DNA from: Saprospiraceae bacterium
GTDB taxonomy: Bacteria > Bacteroidota > Bacteroidia > Chitinophagales > Saprospiraceae
DNA: 58,011 nucleotides
Assembly: GCA_020630435.1 (NCBI GenBank)
Contig: JAHDBJ010000005.1
Coordinates: forward strand, 35,429 to 93,439
Direction of reading: 5' to 3'
The position numbers and the translations under genes are program-made. The notes beneath the pieces were generated by a model, which worked only from the letters and a program-made list of their open reading frames with translations, made no database searches and had not been told where the DNA came from. Positions within the stretch are counted from its first letter, which is position 1. Each line of letters starts with the position of its first letter. Below are positions 44,872 to 54,389 of the stretch, in pieces.

Positions 44872-47800
44872 ATGGACTATAAACGACTCAACATCCCCCT
44901 ATTACTACTATTATTTTTAGTATTAGCATTAAATCCTAACTACGCTCAAATTAGTTTAGGTGGTAAGCCTAAAAGTGCGCTTTTAAATAAAGAATTAAGT
45001 ATTCCTCCTATAAAAAAAATGCCTACAATAAACCTTGAAGCACTACTAGAGGAAGATGAATTTAATGATGAACTTGTAGATTATCCCACAAGATTTGCGC
45101 ATTCGATTCCTGTTGATATAAATCTTGATAATGCTGGAAAGTGGACAACCCTAGACAATGGAGATAGAATTTGGAGAATCACCATAGAAAGTAACGATGC
45201 TTTGTCCTTAAACTTTCTTTATAGTGACTTTTTCCTACCCAAGGGAAGTCTTTTCTATATTTACAATGAAGAAAAAACACAAACGATCGGTGGTTTTAGT
45301 ACCCACAATAACAAACCACATAGAAAATTTGCAACAGGAATCGTAAAGGGTGACAAAATCACCTTAGAATACTTTGAACCTCAAGCGGTAGAAGGAGAAG
45401 GCAGTATTGCTATTAGTCATGTTAATCACGCATATCGAGATGTAAGTCAACGAGTCCGTCCTCTAGGAGATTCTAATACTTGTCAAGTTGATGTCAATTG
45501 TTCTGAAGGTAGTGCATGGCAGGACGAGAAAAAGGGTGTTGTCAGAACTTTACTTGATGGAACATCTTGGTGTTCAGGTTCACTTGTTAGAGTATTAGAT
45601 AATGAAAACTGTACCTCTTATGTTCTAGCAGCTAACCATTGTCTAAATGGGCTTTATGACGCCATAACTGCTCCTGTTATAGCCAACTATATTTTTTATT
45701 TTAATTATGAAAATAGTATTTGTAATACTACTGGTACTCCTCCAACCGAAACGATAACAGGAGCGACGCTTGTCGCAAATGATCCTAGTTTAGATTTTTC
45801 TTTACTAAAGCTAGATACCGATCCTGTTGACTCTGGTTATGATGTTTATTTGAATGGTTGGGATGCTAGAGACCAAACACCCGCCGCTGATGGAGTATGT
45901 ATTCATCACCCGCAAGGTGATGCTAAAAAAATAGCTACGTATAGTGGTGTTCCTGTTTCTTTAGGAAATCGCTGGCAAGTATCTATGGAAGCAACAACCA
46001 ATGGTCACTCTATAATGGAGATTGGCTCTTCTGGTTCTCCATTATTTGATAATAATGGTAGAATACTCGGCCAATTATATGGTGCTGACGTAAGTTTTAA
46101 TTGTTCTTCTTCTGGTACACAATCTACTTTCTTTCCTAAACTGTCTTTATCATGGGATAATAATGGTATAATTGATAATCGTCGTAAATTACAACCTTGG
46201 CTTGATCCGAATGAACAAACGCCTTTGTTTATTGATGGGGTTTATGCTAACACTGTCACCTGTTCAACTGTACTTGCAGAAATTAGTACATTCGACGCTA
46301 CTACTGAAGCAGAAGGAACAGATTGTACGAATAGAACCATTTCTTTTGATATAACACTTACCGCAGCACCCTCCGATGATGTCAATGTGAACTGGGCATT
46401 TAGCGGTACTGCATCCAATCCTGATGATTATACTTTTTCAGGAGGAACAACACATACTTTTACTACAGCTAATTGGAGTACTCCAAAAACGGTTACCATT
46501 ACAGTAATACAAGATGCCGTAAAAGAAGATAATGAAAATATTGTTGTGGACATATCCAGTGCTACTGGAGGAGGTGCAACAGTTGGAAGTAACAGTCAGC
46601 TTGTTTTTACCTTAAGTGATGATGATCCATCACCTGAAGAAACTGTTCTTTTTTCAGAAGATTTTGAAGGCTCAATCAATTGGAATCAAGCTACCTTACC
46701 TGGCTCTACAAATACTTGGACACTAGGCACTACTCCTACTCTAAGCAATAATAGTGCATATATTTCTTCAGGATCAGGATATACCTATAATAATACAACC
46801 AGTATAGCAAGGTTACAAAGTCCTACTTTTTCTACAGTTGGTTATACAAAACTTAATCTAAGCTTTGACTATATCTGTGAAGGAGAGTCAAGCCTAGATT
46901 TTGGCTCACTAAACTATTCTATAGATGGTGGTGCGAATTGGGTTGTATTTGGAACAAACCTAGAGGGGCAAGGAACAGCTACTAGTTTTTCAATAGACTT
47001 GCCTGCTGCTGCTGAAAATGTTTCTCAACTTCGATTAGGTTTTAGATGGGATAATAATGACAGTGTTCAGAATCAGCCTCCTTTTGCTGTAGATAATATC
47101 GTATTAACTGGTGTCTTGGAGAGTTCGACATATATACAGACTACTGTAAATTCCCTCAGTGGTTTTGCTGAACATTATTTAGGCCCGTTCCAAACGGTTC
47201 ACTTTCACGATCAGACTACTGGAAAAATTATGTTGACTATAGAAGAATTATCTGGATTTGACTATGGATGTACTCGTGTTGAAGTTGATCGTGCTGGAGT
47301 TGACGATACTGCTTGGATACTTGGAAATCAAGTCACCAATAAGACCTTTAGAGTTACCCCTACTACTAATCATAGCACAGGTCAGTACAATATAACTTTA
47401 TATTATGAAAATACTGAGCTTCCTACATTTTTTCCCAATATTTCATCTATGGTAAAAGGAGAGGACAGCATTAACAATGCGACGAATAATAATACAAACT
47501 CCTACGCTGTTACCTATACCCAAGCTGCTTTTGGTAATCATTTCAAATTTACCTCACAGTTTGGTTCAGGCTTTTCAGGTTTCGGCTTGTCTGATGCTTT
47601 ACCTGGTCCATTGCCTGTCGAACTTGTATATTTTAAAGCTATTCCAGAGATTCGAACGATTCGATTAGATTGGCTAACTGCTTCTGAGATAGATAATAAG
47701 GGTTTTGAATTACAACGAAGCACTAATCCAGCAGAGGGTTTTAGAAATATTGCTTGGATAGATGGTAATGGAACAATTTCTACTAAACAATCCTACAATT

Positions 47801-48162
47801 TTGATGATTCCGATGTCTTTGAAGGTATTGATTATTATTATCGTTTAAAACAAATCGATTTTGATGGCAATTATGAGTTTTCTAATATTGTGTCTGCTAA
47901 AATTGAAGCAAGATCGAAGCAGATAAAATTAATTCCTAATCCTGCTCGGGATATTGTAACGATACAACTCAATAAAGAGCTAAAAGAAGGAAGTGAAATC
48001 AATCTTTTTAGTATCAATGGAATACTTATCAAAAGATTAGAATATAGCAATATTTCAAGTTCATCTATAAACATTGATGTGCGTATTATTGCAAAAGGGA
48101 TGTATTTATTAAATATAAAAAATCAAGATATTGACATCACAGAGAAATTGATTATAGAATAA
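44872..48162 (+). CDS. Secreted trypsin-like serine protease with Calx-beta, MAM-like and T9SS sorting domains
   Basis: A 1096-residue protein with a signal peptide (residues 1-26, ending near NPNYAQ). A trypsin-like protease of the lysyl-endopeptidase type spans about 190-455. The catalytic triad is visible as H256 (VLAANHCLN), D308 (LDFSLLKLD) and S387 (GSSGSPLF); Cys residues around C230 and C257 may form disulfides. A Calx-beta domain follows (about 464-580), then a MAM-like beta-sandwich (about 590-745; FSEDFEGSINWNQATLPG) and a further beta-rich region (about 750-890). The end (about 1019-1096; IPNPARDIVTIQL; GMYLLNIKNQDIDITEKLII) is a type A T9SS sorting domain, so the protein is exported by T9SS to the cell surface or medium. 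It forms a single-gene unit. Confidence 0.92.
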   Translation: MDYKRLNIPLLLLLFLVLALNPNYAQISLGGKPKSALLNKELSIPPIKKMPTINLEALLEEDEFNDELVDYPTRFAHSIPVDINLDNAGKWTTLDNGDRIWRITIESNDALSLNFLYSDFFLPKGSLFYIYNEEKTQTIGGFSTHNNKPHRKFATGIVKGDKITLEYFEPQAVEGEGSIAISHVNHAYRDVSQRVRPLGDSNTCQVDVNCSEGSAWQDEKKGVVRTLLDGTSWCSGSLVRVLDNENCTSYVLAANHCLNGLYDAITAPVIANYIFYFNYENSICNTTGTPPTETITGATLVANDPSLDFSLLKLDTDPVDSGYDVYLNGWDARDQTPAADGVCIHHPQGDAKKIATYSGVPVSLGNRWQVSMEATTNGHSIMEIGSSGSPLFDNNGRILGQLYGADVSFNCSSSGTQSTFFPKLSLSWDNNGIIDNRRKLQPWLDPNEQTPLFIDGVYANTVTCSTVLAEISTFDATTEAEGTDCTNRTISFDITLTAAPSDDVNVNWAFSGTASNPDDYTFSGGTTHTFTTANWSTPKTVTITVIQDAVKEDNENIVVDISSATGGGATVGSNSQLVFTLSDDDPSPEETVLFSEDFEGSINWNQATLPGSTNTWTLGTTPTLSNNSAYISSGSGYTYNNTTSIARLQSPTFSTVGYTKLNLSFDYICEGESSLDFGSLNYSIDGGANWVVFGTNLEGQGTATSFSIDLPAAAENVSQLRLGFRWDNNDSVQNQPPFAVDNIVLTGVLESSTYIQTTVNSLSGFAEHYLGPFQTVHFHDQTTGKIMLTIEELSGFDYGCTRVEVDRAGVDDTAWILGNQVTNKTFRVTPTTNHSTGQYNITLYYENTELPTFFPNISSMVKGEDSINNATNNNTNSYAVTYTQAAFGNHFKFTSQFGSGFSGFGLSDALPGPLPVELVYFKAIPEIRTIRLDWLTASEIDNKGFELQRSTNPAEGFRNIAWIDGNGTISTKQSYNFDDSDVFEGIDYYYRLKQIDFDGNYEFSNIVSAKIEARSKQIKLIPNPARDIVTIQLNKELKEGSEINLFSINGILIKRLEYSNISSSSINIDVRIIAKGMYLLNIKNQDIDITEKLIIE

Positions 48163-48182
48163 TCTTTTTAAAAAAATGTAGA

Positions 48183-48226
48183 TAAACTCCCATCTTTTAA
48201 TTGGTAAAGATGGGAGTTTATTTTTG
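48183..48226 (+). terminator. Intrinsic terminator of the T9SS protease gene
   Basis: Perfect 14-bp stem AAACTCCCATCTTT (48184-48197) with AAAGATGGGAGTTT (48206-48219), 8-nt loop, followed by a T-run. Confidence 0.9.
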
Positions 48227-48322
48227 ATATATAATAAAAGAATGTTACTTTACTTGAAGAGATCAGATTTGTACAAAAATGATTCTGATACGAGTGTAAA
48301 CTAATGATTTTAAAAACCAAAT

Positions 48323-49693
48323 ATGTCCAATACTAATACGTTGCCGCTTCGTCCTAGTTTAGGTGTTATTATTATCTATGCTTTAGGGCAACTAGGCTGG
48401 TCGTTAACCAGTTATACTGTCTCCAATCAGTTAAGCTATTTTTTTATGCCACCAGAAGATGGACAAGGAGCCATTTTTCCAGCCTTCATTTTTCAAGGAG
48501 CTATACTAGGTATTTTAACCTTAGTAGGTATTACTGGTTTTGGAGGTAGAATTTTTGATGCTATTACCGATCCTCTAATTGCTAATTATTCTGATAAAGT
48601 TAGTTCTACATTTGGAAAAAGAAAAAAACTCATGGCAATAGCTGCACTACCTTTTGCCCTTTTTTCTTTCTTCGTCTTTTATCCTTTAACTCATGAAGTT
48701 AGTTCCCTTAATGGTATTTGGTTATTGATTTGTACATTTTTATTTTTTCTTTTTATGACGATTTATGTTGTTCCTTATACAGCCTTAATTAGTGAACTTG
48801 GACATCATCCAAAAGATAGATTAAAAATCAGTACTATTATATCCATTACGTGGGCATTAGGTTTCGTGATAGGTAGTCAAGTCTTTTTATTTCAAGGAAT
48901 GTTGGAGGAAAGTATGGGAGCTGTCAATGCTTTTCAAGCAACGGTAGGAGCTTATGCCATACTTGGTTTTATCCTGATGATGATCCCTGTTTTCTTTTTA
49001 AAAGAAAATAAATATTGTATGCAAGGAGTTACCAATCAGGATGTATTGTCTGCTGTCCTTTCTGTTTTTAAAAACAAAAACTTCACCTTTTTTGCTATTT
49101 CGGATTTGATGTACTGGCTTTCATTAACCTTTATTCAATTAGGAGTGAGTTACTATGTAACGACTTTATTTGGATTTGAAAAAGAACAAGCAGCCTTCTT
49201 TCTATTTCTAGGTTTTGTGGTTAGTTTTTTACTCTATGCTCCTATCAATATATTAGCCAATCGGTTTGGAAAGAAAAAAATCATTATCTCTGCCTTTATT
49301 GTTTTTAGTTTATTGTTTGCTCTTACTTCAAGCCTTGATATACTGCCCTTATCCAAAGACCTCATGTTTTATCTCCTTGCTATTCTATCGGCTTATCCAC
49401 TAGCTTGTTTTGGAATTATACCTAATGCCATAATAGCTGATATTGTCTATGAACACGAAGAAAGTACAGGTCAACAACAATCTGCTATGTTTTTTGGTGC
49501 ACGAAACTTTATGATGAAATTGGGAATTTCTCTAGCCAATTTAATATTTCCCTCTTTGCTTTTACTAGGAAAAAGTATTGATAATCCTTTAGGTGTAAGA
49601 GTTTCAGCTATTTGTGCTGTTGTCTTTTGTATTATAGGTTTTATTGTTTTTTTAAATTATAAAGAACAGAGAACCAATAGTAGTAACGTTTAA
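48323..49693 (+). CDS. MFS transporter of the glycoside-pentoside-hexuronide:cation symporter type
   Basis: A 456-residue membrane protein with about 12 hydrophobic segments. The N-terminal ALGQLGWSLTSYTVSNQLSY and the cytoplasmic loop GRIFDAITDPLIANYSDKVS, followed by FGKRKK, match the GPH (MelB-like) family, in which the acidic residues of this loop help bind the coupling cation. A second signature is FVVPYTALISELGHHPKDR-like (IYVVPYTALISELGHHPKDR). A late central loop is basic. The substrate is probably a sugar or related solute but cannot be named. No glycoside hydrolase or sugar catabolic gene is adjacent. Confidence 0.88.
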   Translation: MSNTNTLPLRPSLGVIIIYALGQLGWSLTSYTVSNQLSYFFMPPEDGQGAIFPAFIFQGAILGILTLVGITGFGGRIFDAITDPLIANYSDKVSSTFGKRKKLMAIAALPFALFSFFVFYPLTHEVSSLNGIWLLICTFLFFLFMTIYVVPYTALISELGHHPKDRLKISTIISITWALGFVIGSQVFLFQGMLEESMGAVNAFQATVGAYAILGFILMMIPVFFLKENKYCMQGVTNQDVLSAVLSVFKNKNFTFFAISDLMYWLSLTFIQLGVSYYVTTLFGFEKEQAAFFLFLGFVVSFLLYAPINILANRFGKKKIIISAFIVFSLLFALTSSLDILPLSKDLMFYLLAILSAYPLACFGIIPNAIIADIVYEHEESTGQQQSAMFFGARNFMMKLGISLANLIFPSLLLLGKSIDNPLGVRVSAICAVVFCIIGFIVFLNYKEQRTNSSNV

Positions 49694-49850
49694 GTATTCA
49701 AAAGGAACGATTTTTGTTTAATATTACGACGAATATAAATTTTTAAGCAACTGATTGTTTTTTTTGCTAACTTTACTACTCATGAGATAGCAATAAAGTT
49801 GTATTTTAACAAAACTTCTCAATTTTTTAATCCTTAAAACTCTTAACAAA

Positions 49851-50270
49851 ATGACAGATTCAACATTATGGGCTGATAAAGTAAAACGCTTCTTAGCAGC
49901 ACTTATTGATGGTATACTTGCAGGTGCTGTAAGTATTATTCCTTTCGTTGGTGGAATTATTGCTGCAGCCTATATACTTGTAAAAGACGGCTTACCTCAA
50001 TTAGAAAATCGTTCATTGGGTAAAAAACTCATGAAACTCAAGGTAACAACTACTTCGGGCGAAGCTCTAGACATGAATGGTTCTATTAGAAGGAATTGGC
50101 CGCTTGCACTAGGATATATTTCTTCAATACTAGTAGGCTTTGGTTTATATAGTTTAGGAATGACACTTTCATTTTTAGGAATTGCTGGACTTATAGAGTG
50201 TATCCTTGTATTGGTTCGAAATCAACGCTTTGGTGACCAATTTGCAAATACAATTGTTACCGAAGAATAA
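49851..50270 (+). CDS. RDD-family small membrane protein
   Basis: A 139-residue protein with about three hydrophobic segments (about 11-45, 80-99 and 103-125). The opening WADKVKRFLAALIDGILAGA holds the Arg and Asp of the RDD signature, and ENRSLGKKLMKLKVTTTSGE matches the family's internal SLGKK segment. RDD proteins are small, poorly characterised membrane proteins; some relate to Na+/H+ transport. The N-terminal Met precedes the first helix by about ten polar residues. A terminator follows, so it is monocistronic. Confidence 0.85.
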   Translation: MTDSTLWADKVKRFLAALIDGILAGAVSIIPFVGGIIAAAYILVKDGLPQLENRSLGKKLMKLKVTTTSGEALDMNGSIRRNWPLALGYISSILVGFGLYSLGMTLSFLGIAGLIECILVLVRNQRFGDQFANTIVTEE

Positions 50271-50283
50271 ATAATAATAGCCT

Positions 50284-50325
50284 GAAAATATCCTGTGAAA
50301 TATTATACTATCATGGGATATTTTT
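50284..50325 (+). terminator. Intrinsic terminator of the RDD gene
   Basis: Stem AAAATATCC (50285-50293) with GGATATTTT (50316-50324), 22-nt loop, T-rich 3' side; 14 bp after the RDD stop codon. Confidence 0.65.
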
Positions 50326-50427
50326 ACATTTATTTTAATATAATCCTTCTCTCTATAGCCCTACTTATAAATAACTGAAACAAAATACTGTTGAATCCCG
50401 TTCAACTGTTTATCGACAATAATTGAA

Positions 50428-50880
50428 ATGGTTAATAAGGAAAAACTAGTTAAAATACTTCTAATAGAAGATAATCCTGGTGATGTAAGATTAACACAGG
50501 AAGCATTTAAGGAAGGGAAACTGCCTGTAACATTAGATGTAGTTATGGATGGTGTAGAGGCAATTAATTACTTGAGAAAAAAGGAGCAATTTAATACTGC
50601 TTCAACACCTGATTTAATTTTACTTGACCTAAATCTTCCCAAAAAAGACGGAAGAGAAGTATTGGCAGAAATAAAATCAGATAAAGATCTCAAGATCATT
50701 CCTGTAGTTGTTTTAACAACCTCCAATGCAGAATCGGATATACTACAGAGTTACAACTTACATGCAAATTGTTACATAAACAAACCTGTAGATTTTGATA
50801 GATTTTTTGAAGTGATAAAGCAAATAGAAGAGTTTTGGCTAACAACAGTTGTTTTGCCTCACTCTATTAGTAGTATATAA
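50428..50880 (+). CDS. Rcp1-type single-domain response regulator (second copy)
   Basis: A 150-residue protein made of one receiver domain. The acidic pocket is LIEDNPGD (about 12-19), the phosphoacceptor is D67 in LLDLNLPKKDG, the Thr is in VLTTSNAESD, and the Lys is in YINKPVDFDRF. The opening KILLIEDNPGDVRLTQEAFK is the typical start of Rcp1/CheY-like receivers paired with phytochrome-like kinases. No output domain is present. The neighbouring hybrid kinase starts 173 bp downstream on the same strand. The paralogue at 32916 shares the same build. Confidence 0.93.
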   Translation: MVNKEKLVKILLIEDNPGDVRLTQEAFKEGKLPVTLDVVMDGVEAINYLRKKEQFNTASTPDLILLDLNLPKKDGREVLAEIKSDKDLKIIPVVVLTTSNAESDILQSYNLHANCYINKPVDFDRFFEVIKQIEEFWLTTVVLPHSISSI

Positions 50881-51053
50881 GGTGTTCGAAAATAATTTTT
50901 GCGATAAGTTATCACGTTTTTTAATATACAGAGGTTGTTTTATATATCACTTTATATAATACAAAAAATACTTATATAGCAATAAAAGTTAGTTCCTCCG
51001 CAAAATTATATATTTTAGTATTTTCTATTTTAAAAATAATAATTACTTTACCT

Positions 51054-52997
51054 ATGTCTGTCAATTCGAAACTCTCAATATTATTAGTTGAAGATAATTT
51101 GGGCGATGCCCATTTAGTTCGAATGTATTTGATGGAAACCTCTCTAAAGTTTGAATTACACCATGCGGAATCGTTTGGCGAAGGAAGGAAATTAGCCGAA
51201 CAGCATACTGTTGACCTAGTATTACTTGATTTATCTTTAGGAGATAGTGCAGGTTTCAAAACATTAACAAATTTCCAAGCAGAATTTCCTCATCTTCCTA
51301 TTATAGTAATGACAGGAACAAATGATGAGATTGTAGGTAATCAAGCCGTAAAATCTGGCGCACAAGATTTTTTAGTAAAAGGAGAGTTTGATGGAAAGCT
51401 TTTAGGACGAGTTGTTCGATATTCCATTCAACGCCATAAAGTACAGATGAAACTTGAAGAGTCTGCTCGTACACTTGCAATGAGTGAGAAACGCTTTCTA
51501 GAAGCACAACAAATGGCTCATTTTGGAAGCTGGGAAATGGATATGGTTACCAATGAAATGAAATGGTCAGACGAAACTTTTCGAATCTTTGGCTTTACAC
51601 CTAATAGCATTATGCCTTCTTTTTCTGACTATTTATCATATGTTCATGTTGAAGATAAAGACCTTGTTGAAGACTTTTTTGCCAATGCTTCTAAAGATGG
51701 ACAATTGCATCAGGTTGAGCATCGTATTGTAATTGAAGGACGATTAGTGAAACATGTTCATGTACAGGGTAAGGCCTATTATGAAGAGATAAATGATAAA
51801 TTGTTACTTGTTGGAGGAATTCAAGATATTACCGAACGAAAATTATCAGAAGAACTTTTAATTGAAAAAAATCTTACCAAAAGAAGTTCTCAACTAAAAG
51901 AAGAGATTTTAGAAGATATGGGATTTCATATTAGAACTCCACTTTCATCTATCATCAATCTATCTTTCTTAATGGAAACCACAACCCTAAATTCTCAACA
52001 AGTAGAATATGTAGATGCTTTGAAAACATCTGTTGATGATTTATCTATTACAGTTAATAACTTGCTCAACTTCTCTGTCTTAGTTTCTGAAAAGATAAAT
52101 TTAGAAGAAGCCGAATTTCGCACTAAAGATTTCATACAAAGTTTAGAGAAAGTCGTTAAGATTAAAGCCGATACCAAAAATGTTAAATTGAATTTTAACT
52201 TACACAATGAAGTACCTGAAAAGTTGATTGGAGATTCGACAAAGCTTAATCAAATACTCTATAACTTAATTGACAATGCTATCAAGTTTTCAAAAGAAAA
52301 TACTAGTGTTGACGTAAACATTAATCCCCAAAACATCAATGGTGAAAACTTAATACTACAATTTCAAGTTGCTGATGAAGGCGTGGGTATGAGTGAGGAG
52401 ACAATATTAGAAGTTTTACGGTCTGATGCTTTATTAAAAACAAATCAATCTGAAGATTCTAAGAAAAAACTAGGTCTCGCTATTGTCAATAAACTTATTA
52501 AAACCATGACAGGTAAGATAAGAATAGACAGTAAAGTAGAGGAAGGGACAAGTATTACAATAGAAATTCCACTTAAATCTGTTAAGACTCAAACTAAAAC
52601 AGCTAGTGATGTACCAGAAGCACCTCTTAAAATATTGTTAGTTGAAGATCATTTTCTCAATCAAATTGCGACAAAGAAAGTTTTAACAACTTGGTCAGAT
52701 TATGTAACTGTTGACATTGCTGAAAATGGCTTAGTTGGAGTTGAAAAATATCGAGAATACGGCTATGATGTTGTGCTGATGGATATTCAAATGCCTGTAA
52801 TGGATGGCATGGAAGCCGCCAGAAAAATAAGAGAGCTTAGTGAAGTGCCTATCATTGCTTTAACTGCCAACGCTTCTAATCAGGAAGCCGAAAAATGTTT
52901 TGAGATAGGTTTTAATGATTATTTATCAAAACCTTTCAATCCTAAAGAGTTATATGTAAAAATAATGGAATCTATTTTGCCCATCATCAGTACATAA
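51054..52997 (+). CDS. Hybrid sensor kinase: REC-PAS-HisKA-HATPase-REC with a degenerate G2 box
   Basis: A 647-residue soluble hybrid kinase. REC1 is at about 5-125 with D59 in LLDLSLGDSAG. PAS is at about 150-262 (FGSWEMDMVTNEMKWSDETF). HisKA has H292 in MGFHIRTPLSSIINL. HATPase_c has an intact N box (LIDNAIKFSKEN) and G1 (DEGVGMSEE). The G2 position reads KKKLGLAIVNKL (about 470-481), where active kinases have a glycine-rich GTGLGL start, so ATP-lid function may be altered. REC2 is at about 525-640 with D577 in VLMDIQMPVMDG. It resembles the hybrid at 35002 but lacks the C-terminal HPt. With the receiver upstream it probably forms a small relay. Confidence 0.92.
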   Translation: MSVNSKLSILLVEDNLGDAHLVRMYLMETSLKFELHHAESFGEGRKLAEQHTVDLVLLDLSLGDSAGFKTLTNFQAEFPHLPIIVMTGTNDEIVGNQAVKSGAQDFLVKGEFDGKLLGRVVRYSIQRHKVQMKLEESARTLAMSEKRFLEAQQMAHFGSWEMDMVTNEMKWSDETFRIFGFTPNSIMPSFSDYLSYVHVEDKDLVEDFFANASKDGQLHQVEHRIVIEGRLVKHVHVQGKAYYEEINDKLLLVGGIQDITERKLSEELLIEKNLTKRSSQLKEEILEDMGFHIRTPLSSIINLSFLMETTTLNSQQVEYVDALKTSVDDLSITVNNLLNFSVLVSEKINLEEAEFRTKDFIQSLEKVVKIKADTKNVKLNFNLHNEVPEKLIGDSTKLNQILYNLIDNAIKFSKENTSVDVNINPQNINGENLILQFQVADEGVGMSEETILEVLRSDALLKTNQSEDSKKKLGLAIVNKLIKTMTGKIRIDSKVEEGTSITIEIPLKSVKTQTKTASDVPEAPLKILLVEDHFLNQIATKKVLTTWSDYVTVDIAENGLVGVEKYREYGYDVVLMDIQMPVMDGMEAARKIRELSEVPIIALTANASNQEAEKCFEIGFNDYLSKPFNPKELYVKIMESILPIIST

Positions 52998-53017
52998 TCT
53001 ATTATTCTCGCTCCTCT

Positions 53018-53064
53018 AAAAGCGTCACTTTTTAATATTTTACTAAAAAAGTGACGCTTTTTTT
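53018..53064 (+). terminator. Intrinsic terminator of the hybrid kinase gene
   Basis: Perfect 16-bp stem AAAAGCGTCACTTTTT (53018-53033) with AAAAAGTGACGCTTTT (53046-53061), 12-nt loop, then a T-run. Confidence 0.9.
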
Positions 53065-53125
53065 ATAAAATCTACATTTAAGTTCGATTAATCAGTACTA
53101 TAATGTAAATTTTAATAATCTTTAC

Positions 53126-53133
53126 TATATTTG
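53126..53133 (+). promoter_or_regulatory. Putative -7 element of the RNase D-like gene promoter
   Basis: TATATTTG matches TAnnTTTG and lies 42 bp upstream of the ATG. The -33 position has no exact TTG. Confidence 0.5.
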
Positions 53134-53175
53134 TATCCTCCATATAAATTACACACACTACTTTATTATTAACAG

Positions 53176-54360
53176 ATGTCTAAAGTGCCTGATTATACCC
53201 TTATAGAAAGCCAAGAGGATTTTAATTTATTCTTCCAACAAAATCAAAGCATCGAATGGCTTGCTTTTGATACTGAATTTATAGGGGAACGCCGATACAC
53301 ACCACTTTTGTGTTTAATACAGATTGCTACTCCCAATGGTTATTTCATTATCGATCCTATTAAAATTGAAGATCTTAATCATTTTTTAAACATCATTGAA
53401 AATCCTGATATTATTAAGATCACCCATGCAGGAGAAAATGATTATATGTTACTTAATAATCTCTATGGCACACGACCAAAAAATATTTTTGACACACAAA
53501 TTGCTGCAGGATTTCTTGGCGATGGTTATCCTATATCTTTTCAAAAACTGCTTCAAAAAGAAGTACAGATTCGAATTAATAAAAGTCAAATGGTTTCAGA
53601 TTGGCAGGCAAGACCTATCAATGCTCGACAGCTAAAATATGCCCTTAATGATGTTTTACATTTATACGATTTATGGCAATCCATGACTAAAAAATTAGTC
53701 GTATTGAAGCGTGCCCAATGGGTGCAGGAAGAATGTTCTAAGCTCGAAGATATTAGTCTTTATAAATCTAATCCATTAAAAGAAGCACTAAAAAATCGAA
53801 TAATCTATCAACTGACCCCACAAGAAAAAACCTTTCTCATTCGTTTATACCAATGGAGGAATAAAGAAGCAAAAAACAAAAATTATTCTAAAGAAATGGT
53901 ATTGCCAAGTAAACTTATAACTCCTATTGTAAAAGTAATGGGCTCGGGCAAAAAAACTGTCAAAAGTGACCGCAGAATTTCGAATAAAATTTTTGTAAAA
54001 TATTGGGATATTTTCAATGAGATGTTTCATAGAAAGATATCAGATGATGAACGAACAATTCTAGAAGCACTTAACTCTCCTCCAATTCCTAGTAGTGAAC
54101 AGAGTATGTTACTTGATCTCTTGAATTTAATCCTCAAATATAAGTGCCAAGAAGCAGGTATCGCTCCTATATTATTACTTCCAAGGGCTGATTTTAATCG
54201 AATGAAAACAGAAAAAGAATACTTTCCTTCTATTTTAGAAAAGGGCTGGCGAAAAGAAATAATTGGAATTGATATTTTGAAATGGTTAAAAACTAGAAAT
54301 AAATTATCCTTCGAATTTGAAGCGGGTCGATGTATCCTAACAATGGATGGATTAAAATAA
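53176..54360 (+). CDS. rnd: RNase D-like 3'-5' exonuclease with HRDC domain
   Basis: A 394-residue exonuclease. The DEDDy catalytic set is visible: D32 and E34 in AFDTEF, Asp in THAGENDYML, and the Tyr and Asp in YALNDVLHLYDLW. The nuclease domain ends near residue 185. The C-terminal part contains an HRDC-like helical region (about 210-290; QLTPQEKTFLIRLYQWRNKE; MVLPSKLITPIVKVMG) and a further helical stretch. Length and order match RNase D, which trims tRNA precursors and other structured RNAs. A thioredoxin lipoprotein gene begins 30 bp downstream and is probably co-transcribed. Confidence 0.93.
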   Translation: MSKVPDYTLIESQEDFNLFFQQNQSIEWLAFDTEFIGERRYTPLLCLIQIATPNGYFIIDPIKIEDLNHFLNIIENPDIIKITHAGENDYMLLNNLYGTRPKNIFDTQIAAGFLGDGYPISFQKLLQKEVQIRINKSQMVSDWQARPINARQLKYALNDVLHLYDLWQSMTKKLVVLKRAQWVQEECSKLEDISLYKSNPLKEALKNRIIYQLTPQEKTFLIRLYQWRNKEAKNKNYSKEMVLPSKLITPIVKVMGSGKKTVKSDRRISNKIFVKYWDIFNEMFHRKISDDERTILEALNSPPIPSSEQSMLLDLLNLILKYKCQEAGIAPILLLPRADFNRMKTEKEYFPSILEKGWRKEIIGIDILKWLKTRNKLSFEFEAGRCILTMDGLK

Positions 54361-54389
54361 AACCTGACTTCTCATAAAGAAATTAAATT

